Shown piece by piece: positions 44,029-51,426 of a DNA stretch of 51,426 nucleotides. Within the stretch, counting starts at the first letter, position 1. Each line of letters starts with the position of its first letter. A program made the position numbers and the translations under genes. This DNA is from Nitrosomonadales bacterium (GTDB lineage: Bacteria > Pseudomonadota > Gammaproteobacteria > Burkholderiales > SG8-39): assembly GCA_005240145.1 (NCBI GenBank), contig SBAS01000010.1:1-51426 (forward strand). The letters run 5' to 3'. A model generated the notes under the pieces. That model saw only the letters and a program-made list of their open reading frames with translations, had not been told where the DNA came from and ran no database searches.

Positions 44029-45234
44029 ATGAACGCACCCGCCGAGAAATTCCAATCTCCTGTCGAGAAAATCCGCTCCTATCACGCGGAACTGCGCAGG
44101 CTGCGGCGCGACATCCACGCCCATCCCGAACTCGCGTTCCAGGAAAGCCGCACCTCCCAGCTGGTCGCCGATCAGCTCGCCTCCTGGGGCATTGACGTGC
44201 ACCGCGGCATCGCGAAAACGGGCTTGGTGGGCGTGGTCAAAGGCAGGAAATCCTCGAGCGGCCGCGCCGTGGGCCTGCGCGCCGACATGGACTGCCTGCC
44301 GATGCACGAAACCAGCAGCATCCCGCACAAGTCGACGCACGCGGGCCGCATGCACGCCTGCGGTCATGACGGCCACACCACGATGCTGCTGGGTGCCGCG
44401 CGCTATCTGCAGGAAACGCGCAATTTCGACGGCACGGCGTACCTGATTTTCCAGCCCGCCGAAGAAGGCGGCGGCGGCGGCAAGGTCATGGTGGACGAAG
44501 GCCTGTTCGATCGCTTCCCCGCCAACGAGGTCTACGCCGTGCACAACTGGCCCGGGCTGCCGCCGGGACAGATGGCGGTGCGCCCCGGGCCCGTGATGGC
44601 GGCCACCGACGAGATCGTGATCACGGTGCGCGGCAAGGGCGGACACGCCGCGATGCCGCACCTCACGGTGGACCCGGTCCTGATCACAGCGCAGGTCATC
44701 TCCGCGCTCCAGGCGATCGCCAGCCGCAACGTCAGCCCGCTGGATGCAGTCGTGGTATCGGTATGCTCGATGGAAACCAGCCAGACCGGCGTGTTCAACG
44801 TCATTCCCGATTCGGTCAAGCTGATCGGCACCGTGCGCAGCTTTCGCCCCGAGACGCAGGTGCTGGCCGAGGCGCGCGTCAAGGAAATCGCCGCCGGCAT
44901 CGCGACGGCGATGGGCGGCAGCGCGGATGTCGAGTACAACCGCGGCTATCCGCCCACCATCAACAGCGAGCGCGAGGCATTGTTCGCCGCCGAAGTGGGC
45001 AAGCGCGTGTTCGGCAAGAACAACGTCGTCACCGACGCCGAGCCGACCATGGGCGGCGAGGACTTTTCCTACATGCTGCAGGCGCGCCCGGGCGCGTACG
45101 TCTTTCTCGGCCAGGGCGGCGGGCCGAACAACTGCTACCTGCACAACCCGGGCTACGACTTCAACGACGACGTGATTCCGCTGGGCGCCGGCTTTCTCGC
45201 CGCGCTGGTCGAGGAATCCCTGCCGCTGAAGTGA
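44029..45234 (+). CDS. M20 amidohydrolase (hippurate-hydrolase type)
   Basis: 401 aa. Metal-binding motifs DMDCLP, HACGHDGH and QPAEEGGGGGKVM, then VYAVHNWPGLP and the late GGEDFSYML identify the family that cleaves N-acyl amino acids. It is set inside the transporter operon between the two permease genes, so the imported compound may be its substrate. Its motifs are all intact, unlike the M20 gene at 6248. Confidence 0.92.
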   Translation: MNAPAEKFQSPVEKIRSYHAELRRLRRDIHAHPELAFQESRTSQLVADQLASWGIDVHRGIAKTGLVGVVKGRKSSSGRAVGLRADMDCLPMHETSSIPHKSTHAGRMHACGHDGHTTMLLGAARYLQETRNFDGTAYLIFQPAEEGGGGGKVMVDEGLFDRFPANEVYAVHNWPGLPPGQMAVRPGPVMAATDEIVITVRGKGGHAAMPHLTVDPVLITAQVISALQAIASRNVSPLDAVVVSVCSMETSQTGVFNVIPDSVKLIGTVRSFRPETQVLAEARVKEIAAGIATAMGGSADVEYNRGYPPTINSEREALFAAEVGKRVFGKNNVVTDAEPTMGGEDFSYMLQARPGAYVFLGQGGGPNNCYLHNPGYDFNDDVIPLGAGFLAALVEESLPLK

Positions 45235-45250
45235 GCGCGCAACCCCGCTC

Positions 45251-46159
45251 GTGAACCTGCGCGCCCTGTGGGGCCACGACGTCACGTACAGCTTCCGCCG
45301 GTCCCCGGTGGCGGTCGGCGCCGCCATGATGACGGTGGTCTGCATCGGCGGGGCGCTGCTCGCGCCCTGGCTCGCGCCGCAGAATCCGTTCGACCCCTCG
45401 GCGCTGGACCTCAACCAGGCCTTCATGCCGCCGGCCTGGGTGGCGCCGGCCGAGGCGAGATACCTGCTCGGCACCGACGACCAGGGCCGCGACATCCTGT
45501 CGACGATCATGTACGGGGCGCGGATTTCGCTTGGCGTCGGTGTGGCGGCGGTGCTGTTCGCCCTCGTGCTCGGGGTCACGCTCGGGCTCCTCTCGGGCTA
45601 TCTCGGTGGACGGCTCGACGCCTTCATCATGCGTGTCGCCGACATCCAGCTGTCCTTTCCCGCGATCCTGATCGCGCTGCTGGTGGACGGCGTCGCGCGC
45701 GTAGCGTTGCCTGCCGACTCGCACGGCGAGATCGCGATCCCAGTGCTGATTTTCGCCATCGGCATCTCGGGCTGGGTGCAATACGCGCGCACGGTACGCG
45801 GCTCGACGCTGGTCGAGAAAAACAAGGAATACGTGCAGGCGGCACGCGTGATCGGGCGGTCGCCGCTCGCGATCATGCTGCGCCACGTGCTGCCGAACGT
45901 GATGGGGCCGGTGCTGGTCATCGGCACGATCCACATCGCCACCGCGATCATCACCGAGGCGACGCTCTCGTTCCTCGGCGTCGGCGTGCCGCCCACGCGG
46001 CCCTCGCTCGGCACCCTGATCCGCATCGGCAACGAATTCCTGCTCTCGGGCGAGTGGTGGATCACGCTGTTTCCCGGCATTGCGCTGGTCACGCTGGTGC
46101 TGTCGGTGAACCTGCTGGGCGACTGGCTGCGCGACGCGCTCAATCCGAGGTTGCGCTAG
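45251..46159 (+). CDS. peptide-type ABC transporter permease (DppC-like)
   Basis: 302 aa. The DppC family markers are GTDDQGRDILSTIMYGARISLGVG, the EAA region EYVQAARVIGRSPLAIMLRHVLPNV, and six membrane helices. Start is GTG at 45251. It adjoins the ATPase gene (stop and ATG are contiguous). Confidence 0.93.
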   Translation: MNLRALWGHDVTYSFRRSPVAVGAAMMTVVCIGGALLAPWLAPQNPFDPSALDLNQAFMPPAWVAPAEARYLLGTDDQGRDILSTIMYGARISLGVGVAAVLFALVLGVTLGLLSGYLGGRLDAFIMRVADIQLSFPAILIALLVDGVARVALPADSHGEIAIPVLIFAIGISGWVQYARTVRGSTLVEKNKEYVQAARVIGRSPLAIMLRHVLPNVMGPVLVIGTIHIATAIITEATLSFLGVGVPPTRPSLGTLIRIGNEFLLSGEWWITLFPGIALVTLVLSVNLLGDWLRDALNPRLR

Positions 46160-47143
46160 ATGAGTTCTGCGCCGGCGACGGTACTCGAGATCAAAAACCT
46201 GAGCATCGAATTTCCAACGCGGCGCGGCAAGCTGCTCGCGGTGGACAGCATTTCGTTCTCGATCGCGCCGGGGGAAGTGCTCGGCGTGGTGGGCGAATCG
46301 GGCGCCGGCAAATCGGTCACCGGAGCCGCGGTCATCGGCCTGCTCGACCCGCCCGGCCGGATTTCCGGCGGCGAGATCCGGCTCGAGGGCCAGCGCATCG
46401 ACAACCTGAGCCATGACGAGATGCTGCGCGTGCGCGGCCGGCGCATCGGCGCCATCTTCCAGGACCCGCTCACCTCGCTCAACCCGCTCTACACGGTAGG
46501 CGGCCAGCTGGTCGAAACCATCCGCACGCACCTGGACGTCGGCGCCGGCGAAGCGCGCGAGCGCGCGCTCGGGCTGCTGCGCGAAGTGGGCATCCCGGCG
46601 CCGGAGGCCCGTATCGACCACTATCCGCACCAGTTCTCCGGCGGCATGCGCCAGCGCGTCGTGATCGCGCTCGCCCTGTGCGCCGAGCCGCGCCTCATCA
46701 TCGCCGACGAACCCACCACCGCGCTCGATGTGTCGATCCAGGCGCAGATCATCCAGCTGCTGAAGAAGCTCGCGCGCGAGCACGGCACCGCCGTGATGCT
46801 GATCACGCACGACATGGGCGTGATCGCCGAAACCGCCGACCGGGTCGCGGTGATGTATGCCGGCCGCGTCGCCGAAATCGGCCCGGTGCGCGAGGTGGTG
46901 CGCGACGCCCGCCACCCCTATACCGTGGGGCTGATGGGTTCGATCCCGAAGATCCGCATCGCCAGCGCAAAGATGCACGCGCCGCTGGTCCAGATTGAAG
47001 GCGCGATGCCGCGCCTCAACGCGATTCCCCCGGGGTGCGCTTTCCATCCGCGCTGCGGCAAGAGTTTCGATCGCTGCAAGGCCGAGCGCCCCGAGCCGCG
47101 TGCGGTCGGCTCCAACCTCGCCGCCTGCTGGCTCTATGAGTAG
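46160..47143 (+). CDS. peptide-type ABC transporter ATPase (DppD-like)
   Basis: 327 aa. Walker [10 protein letters not shown]-loop [10 protein letters not shown], signature FSGGMRQRV and Walker [14 protein letters not shown] are intact. The C-terminal oligopeptide-type extension has the cysteine set [15 protein letters not shown], known to bind an iron-sulfur cluster in some DppD proteins. It overlaps the next ATPase by 8 bp. Confidence 0.94.
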   Translation: MSSAPATVLEIKNLSIEFPTRRGKLLAVDSISFSIAPGEVLGVVGESGAGKSVTGAAVIGLLDPPGRISGGEIRLEGQRIDNLSHDEMLRVRGRRIGAIFQDPLTSLNPLYTVGGQLVETIRTHLDVGAGEARERALGLLREVGIPAPEARIDHYPHQFSGGMRQRVVIALALCAEPRLIIADEPTTALDVSIQAQIIQLLKKLAREHGTAVMLITHDMGVIAETADRVAVMYAGRVAEIGPVREVVRDARHPYTVGLMGSIPKIRIASAKMHAPLVQIEGAMPRLNAIPPGCAFHPRCGKSFDRCKAERPEPRAVGSNLAACWLYE

Positions 47144-48164
47144 CGCGATGCTGTCACGTGGGGAGCAGGGGCCCCCACCCCTGCTCACGCTTGAAGACGT
47201 GGGCAGGGCCTTCGACGTTTCGCGGCCGTGGCTTAACCGCGTCATCGAAGGCACACCGCGCCAGCTCCTGCACGCGGTGGATGGCGTTTCGTTCGAGGTG
47301 CGCAAGGGAGAGACGTTTGCGCTGGTCGGCGAATCGGGTTGCGGCAAATCCACCATCGCGCGGCTGATCGTCGGCCTGTACGCGCCCTCGCGCGGCCGCA
47401 TTGAATTCGACGGCGTGCGGATCTCGGACCCGGAAACGCGGGTGGCGACGGCGAAGCTGCGGCGCCGGATGCAGATGATTTTCCAGGATCCCTACGCGAG
47501 CCTGAATCCGCGCTGGCGCGTGCGCGACATCGTCGCCGAACCGATCCGCGTGCTCGGGCTCGCCGCAGACCAGGCTGAAATCACCTCGCGCGTCGGCGTG
47601 CTGCTCAAGCAGGTGGGCCTCGCGCCCGAAGACGGCGACAAGTACCCGCACGAATTCTCCGGCGGCCAGCGGCAGCGCATTTCGATCGCGCGCGCACTTT
47701 CGGGCAGTCCCGATTTCCTCGTCTGCGACGAGCCCACGTCGGCACTGGACGTTTCGGTCCAGGCACAGATTCTCAATCTCATGACCGAACTGCAGTCGCG
47801 GCTGGGCCTCACCTACCTTTTCATCTCGCACAACCTCGCAGTGGTGTCCCACGTCGCCGACCGGATCGGCGTCATGTATCTCGGCCGGCTGGTGGAGATC
47901 GCGGATGCCGAGGAACTGTTCGCACGGCCCAAGCATCCCTACACGCGCATGCTGCTGGATGCGGTGCCGGACCTGGAGATGAGCGGTCGCCAGCGCACGC
48001 CCGTCGCCGGCGAGGTGCCGAACCCGCTCTCACCGCCCACCGGCTGCGCTTTCCATCCTCGCTGCCCGCAAGCCAACGAGCGGTGCAAGACGGAGCGGCC
48101 GAATCTCATCTGGCGCGCTGAGGTGGCGAGCGCCTGCCATGCCGTGGAAGAAAACCGGATCTAG
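47136..48164 (+). CDS. peptide-type ABC transporter ATPase (DppF-like)
   Basis: 342 aa. Walker A GESGCGKS, FQDPYASLNPRWRV, signature FSGGQRQRISIARAL and Walker B FLVCDEPTSALDV are present, with the cysteine-rich tail [18 protein letters not shown] at 47136 is used; ATG 47148 is possible. It closes the transporter operon; a periplasmic binding protein is missing from the cluster. Confidence 0.93.
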   Translation: MSSAMLSRGEQGPPPLLTLEDVGRAFDVSRPWLNRVIEGTPRQLLHAVDGVSFEVRKGETFALVGESGCGKSTIARLIVGLYAPSRGRIEFDGVRISDPETRVATAKLRRRMQMIFQDPYASLNPRWRVRDIVAEPIRVLGLAADQAEITSRVGVLLKQVGLAPEDGDKYPHEFSGGQRQRISIARALSGSPDFLVCDEPTSALDVSVQAQILNLMTELQSRLGLTYLFISHNLAVVSHVADRIGVMYLGRLVEIADAEELFARPKHPYTRMLLDAVPDLEMSGRQRTPVAGEVPNPLSPPTGCAFHPRCPQANERCKTERPNLIWRAEVASACHAVEENRI

Positions 48165-48167
48165 TGC

Positions 48168-50161
48168 TTAGCGCTTAAACAGGCCGCGCACGGCGTCCGT
48201 CACGCCGCCTGCGGCGTCCTTCACGCCGCCGACGCCCTTTTTGCCGATCTCCGTCACGGTACCAGCGGCGCCCCCGAGCGCGCCCACCAGGGCCGAGTAG
48301 TCCACCTGCCAATCCGGGTTGTCGAGCGCGCCCGTCAACTTGACCGGGATCGTCACGCCGGCGACGTTGCCGGCGTCGCGCCCGCCCTGGCCCTTCGTCG
48401 TCGCGGCGAGCGTCGCCTTGGCGAGATAGTCGACGCCGTTGTTGCCGATGTCCAGGTTGCCGGCGCCGCCCAGGCGCAGGAACGGCGACTGCGCCTTGAG
48501 ATCATCATTGTGGGCGACCCCCTTGGCGATCTTGAAGCTCGCGCTCATTTCGGTGAAGTCGGTTTTCTGCGACGGGTCAGGTTTCGCCTGCTTGGCGCCC
48601 AGCGCCGCCTTCACGTTGCGCGCGCTGTCGGCAAGGTTGACGCCCTTGATGGCGCCGTCCTTCATCTCGACGCGCGCGCTGCCGGCAAGCGCCTTCTTCA
48701 ACGCGCTCACGGTGCCGCCGGCGGTTTGCACGTCCAGCGCCACGTTGCCGCGCCCTTCCAGCACGTCCTTCTGCGCCACGTCGCGCAGCAACGCGCCCAG
48801 CGCCACGTTTTGCACTGCTTCCTTGACGCTGATCTTGTTGCCATCCGCATCGGCCGAGAGCGTCCCGGCGAGGGTGCCGCCGTAGAAATTGGCCGAGTGC
48901 GGCGAAACCTCGAGCTCGCCGCCCGCCAGCCTGATCTCCGCCTTGACGTTCTCCAGCTTGACGCGCTTCACGCTCAGCGCGCCGATCGCCAGCTTGCCGT
49001 TTACCGTCTTGCCCTTAAGCGCCGCCAGGTCCACGCGCTCGTCGGCCTTCGCCTCCTTGCCGCCGGCCGGCAGATAGCGGTCCAGGTTCAGGCGCTCGAT
49101 GGCGACGTCGAAGCTGGCCCTCAGCGGCGCGAAATTCGTCAGCCCGATGCTCGCCTTGAGCGCGGAATCATCGAGCCGGCCCGAGACCTCGGCTTGCAGG
49201 TCCTGCTTGGCGAGGTTCGCCTTGATGGCGGCGTCGAGCTTTGCCTTCAGCGCCACGCCCGCGAGCGCGGCATCGAGCTCCATGGAAACCTTGGGTATGG
49301 CGAGCGCCGTCGCGTGCCCTCCACCGAGGCGATCAGGAGCTTCGCATCGAGAATGCGTTGCGGCCCTTTCACCTGCACCGATACCCTGACCTCGGAGCCG
49401 GACGCCTTGGCGGGCGTTACACCCACCTTCGGCGCCGAAAACTCCATCGCCACCGCATCCTGGTCGTAGCGGCCCTTCAACTGCGCGACGAACTTGTCGA
49501 AGGCGAACTCCTCCTTGCCAGGGTTGAAGCGCAGGGCGCCCGCGGCCTGCGCCCTGAGGTCGGCCTCGGGTTTTTTCCCGGTGATGCGCACCGACATCGC
49601 CACCTCGCCCGGCGTCTGCCCGTCGAGGCGGCCGGTTTTCAGGCCCACCTCGAGCAGGTTCAATTCCTGCCCGGTGGCTTCGTCCCGATAGGCGAGTTGC
49701 ACTTTCTCCACCAGAATTTCCGCGATGCGCAGATTGGGCGGTGCCCCGGGTTTCCTCTCCTTGTCCCCAGGTTCGACGAGATCGGAGAAATTCATCGTGC
49801 CGTCCTTGCGCCGCACGACGTTGGCCCTGAGGCCGGAAATCTTGAGCGTCTCGATCGCCACTTCGCCCGACAGCAGCGGCAGCACGCGCACCGCAACCTC
49901 GGCCGAGTCGAGCGTGACGAAAGGTTTGTCGCCGCCAGGTTCGCTGAGTGTCGTCTTGCCTAGCGCCAGGCCCGCCACCGGAAACAACTTCAATTTGGGC
50001 TCGCCTTCGATCTTCAGGCTGCGGCTTTTCGCCTGCATCGCGCTCTCGAGGCGCGCCTTGACGAACTTGCCGTCGACGATCAGCAACAGGGCGCCTGCTG
50101 CAACGAGCGCAATCACGACCACGCCGGCCAGGCCGTACGACAGTATCCTCATCGCTTTCAT
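48168..50161 (-). pseudogene. AsmA-family membrane protein, frameshifted
   Basis: The 5' part (ATG 50161) has an N-terminal membrane anchor and AsmA-type repeats through LLIASVEG. It then leaves frame at about 49317-49319. The rest (HATALAIPKVSMELDAALAG through the AsmA C-terminal domain with SARVEMKDGAIKGVNLADSARN) is in the -1 frame to the stop at 48168. One missing G in the short G run there would explain it; restored, the product would be about 664 aa. AsmA-like proteins act in envelope lipid transport. ATGA overlap with the nucleotidase stop upstream. Confidence 0.85.
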
Positions 50162-51075
50162 CGGGCCGCCTTGTCCTTGTTGGCGATACCGAATGGGACG
50201 TGACCAGTGGCGACATGCCGGCTCGCCGAGGCCACGTGGCCGCGCTGATCGTCGAAGTAGAAATCGGGCTGGAAGGCTTTGAGGAATTCGCCCTTGTCCA
50301 GGCCGCCCAGGAACAGCGCCTCGTCCACCGCGATGTTCCAGTCCATGAGCGTGCGCACCGCGCGCTCGTGCGCCGGCGCGCTGCGCGCGGTCACGAGCGC
50401 GGTGCGCACGCGCATCGGCACTTCGGTGCCGGATGCCGCCTGCAGCCGATGCAGCGCCTCGAGCAGCGGCTTGAAGGGTCCGGGCGGCAGAGGCTTCATG
50501 GCATGCGCCGTTTCGTGCCGCGTGAAGGCATCCAGGCCGTCGCTCTGGAACACGCGCTCCGCCTCATCCGAGAACAGCACCGCGTCGCCGTCGAACGCGA
50601 TGCGAACTTCGCCGGCGTGGCGGGCGCCGGCCTGCGCCGACTCGGGCAACACACGCGCGGCGGGAAAGCGTGCGTCGAGCGCGCCCATGACGTCGGTCTC
50701 ATTGGCGGACAGGAACAGATTCGCTTTCAAGGCGTCGAGGTAGCGGTAGGGGCTGCGGCCGCGGGTAAACACGCCGCGCTCGATCTTCAGGCCCGCGCGT
50801 TCGGCGGAGCGGAAAATGCGCAAGCCCGACACCGGGTCGTTCTTCGACAGGATCACCACCTCGACGCGCTGCGTCTCGCCCGAATTGAACGCGAGCAGCT
50901 TCTGCACCAGCCGGAAGGCAACCCCTTCCTTCGCCGGCACGTCCATGCGCGAGTACTGCAGGTCGATGTAAGCGCGCTCGCCCCGGGCCTCGAAGACGCG
51001 GTTCTCCTCCTCGAAATCGAACAGGGCCCGCGAGGAAATCGCGACCACCAGCTTGCCTGTCACCGAGTAGGGCAT
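50158..51075 (-). CDS. cytosolic 5'-nucleotidase I-like protein
   Basis: 305 aa. N-terminal LVVAISSRALFDFEEENRVFE, then VVILSKNDPVSGLRIF, FLSANETDV and a C-terminal DFYFDDQRGH fit the NT5C1 (cN-I) family of HAD-like nucleotidases. ATG at 51075 gives a family-like N-terminus; longer frames upstream run through noncoding DNA. Substrate preference is not readable. Confidence 0.83.
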   Translation of the reverse strand: MPYSVTGKLVVAISSRALFDFEEENRVFEARGERAYIDLQYSRMDVPAKEGVAFRLVQKLLAFNSGETQRVEVVILSKNDPVSGLRIFRSAERAGLKIERGVFTRGRSPYRYLDALKANLFLSANETDVMGALDARFPAARVLPESAQAGARHAGEVRIAFDGDAVLFSDEAERVFQSDGLDAFTRHETAHAMKPLPPGPFKPLLEALHRLQAASGTEVPMRVRTALVTARSAPAHERAVRTLMDWNIAVDEALFLGGLDKGEFLKAFQPDFYFDDQRGHVASASRHVATGHVPFGIANKDKAAR

Positions 51076-51091
51076 GGGCTCCGGTCCGCAC

Positions 51092-51140
51092 TGGAGCGGG
51101 TGAAGGGAATCGAACCCTCGTATGCAGATTGGGAAGCTGA
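51092..51140 (-). tRNA. tRNA-Gly(CCC) 3' half, truncated
   Basis: Minus strand, the 3' half of a glycine tRNA: anticodon loop TTCCCAA (51129-51135, anticodon CCC), T-arm GAGGGTTCGATTCCCTT, acceptor 3' strand CACCCGC and TCCA. The D-arm and the 5' acceptor strand are absent: bases 51136-51140 do not pair with the anticodon stem. It is a gene remnant, not a working tRNA. Confidence 0.7.
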
Positions 51141-51166
51141 TCCGAGGGTTCGATTCCCCATCCGCT
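51141..51166 (+). repeat. inverted, degenerate copy of the tRNA-Gly 3' end
   Basis: Plus strand CCGAGGGTTCGATTCCCC followed by ATCCGCT mirrors the minus-strand fragment at 51092-51120 (GAGGGTTCGATTCCC is identical), with two bases fewer before the acceptor strand and no CCA. Together the two copies form a near-palindrome. Confidence 0.65.
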
Positions 51167-51330
51167 AAAGCCGCTGATTCTAAGGGGCTCCAGAGTGTCG
51201 TGACAAACGACGTTCCTGAGGGTGGGGACAGTACTGTGCCGAGTGGGCAGCAGGAGATCCCGTGCTGCATTTAGAATGAGGACTGCAAACCGAAGGCGCA
51301 CGCTGCGAACGAACGCACAATGCCCAAAGC
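51167..51330. other. noncoding gap, no feature recognised
   Basis: No gene with a plausible start and ribosome site, no clear promoter or terminator and no tRNA are seen. The stretch is less GC-rich than the genes nearby. Confidence 0.5.
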
Positions 51331-51426
51331 TGTTGGCGCGCGATGGAAATTGACCATTTGAACGGGGTACTGCGCGTTCAAAATTGACCAGGGTGTTCAA
51401 CCTATCCTGCCTAATTTTTAGGCAGG
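51331..51426. mobile_element. possible IS21-like element end (element lies beyond the window)
   Basis: Starting TGTTGGCGCGCG, the sequence holds two direct copies of AAATTGACCA (51347-51356 and 51381-51390, 34 bp apart), the second in TTCAAAATTGACCAGGGTG. Repeated terminal blocks of this kind are usual at IS21-family ends. No transposase sequence is inside the window. Confidence 0.45.
51406..51426. repeat. perfect 9-bp hairpin at the right edge
   Basis: CCTGCCTAA-TTT-TTAGGCAGG, ending exactly at the last base of the window. It could be part of the mobile-element end; a terminator role cannot be judged without the following bases. Confidence 0.6.

Noticed and set aside
45161-47401. 746-aa open frame on the minus strand
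   Set aside because: Antisense to the DppC and DppD genes with intact motifs; composition is that of reverse-frame noise.
51092-51166. Intact tRNA gene
   Set aside because: Neither strand provides a D-arm, a 5' acceptor strand or a paired anticodon stem; only 3' halves are present.

Overview
The window reads as chromosomal DNA of a GC-rich betaproteobacterium. The evidence is gene order and protein type: sspB-sspA-petCBA, a his operon with a short-form HisG running into hinT-tatABC, an mlaFEDACB operon leading to ibaG-murA, and kdsD-kdsC-lptCAB-rpoN-hpf-ptsN-hprK-rapZ. I did not identify a genus. All assignments rest on motifs and family knowledge; no search was run.

Layout. 0-4 kb, minus strand: tRNA-Thr(UGU), sspB, sspA and the cytochrome bc1 operon petABC. 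4.1-7.75 kb, plus strand: a DegS-like membrane serine protease, an alpha/beta hydrolase and an M20 peptidase broken by a one-base frameshift. 7.77-23.5 kb, minus strand: one long run read from 23.5 kb downwards, mlaFEDACB, an ABC exporter, ibaG fused in frame to murA, hisGDCBHAFIE, hinT, tatABC, ending in an unrecognised 59-aa basic protein. 23.5-33.8 kb: an accessory-looking locus (below). 33.8-42 kb, plus strand: KDO and LPS transport genes, rpoN, hpf, the nitrogen-PTS and HPr kinase group, rapZ and a LON-domain protein, with mutY convergent. 43-48.2 kb: a Dpp-type peptide ABC transporter with an M20 amidohydrolase inside it but no binding protein. 48.2-51.1 kb, minus strand: a frameshifted AsmA-family gene and a 5'-nucleotidase. 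The last 350 bp hold two facing tRNA-Gly 3'-half fragments and what may be the edge of an IS21-like element.

The most interesting part is the locus between mlaF and kdsD. It encodes an ABC ATPase, a sigma54-dependent response regulator, an ExeA/MshM-like membrane-anchored AAA ATPase, a large pilin-like surface protein, a second prepilin, a membrane histidine kinase on the opposite strand, an ABC-2-type permease, a membrane-anchored helical-repeat protein and a third prepilin. The third prepilin is preceded by a near-consensus sigma54 promoter, with a palindrome centred about 85 bp upstream of the predicted start and a hairpin in the 5' leader. With rpoN itself 4 kb downstream, this makes a self-contained hypothesis: kinase to sigma54 activator to prepilin, with the ABC pair and AAA protein serving assembly or export. 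No pilus motor ATPase, secretin, prepilin peptidase or exosortase is present, so any such machinery must be encoded elsewhere.

Three genes show reading-frame oddities (M20 peptidase, AsmA, and the ibaG-murA fusion at a G tract). Each could be biology or sequence error. Many genes overlap by ATGA or GTGA, and six of the nine his genes start with GTG or TTG.
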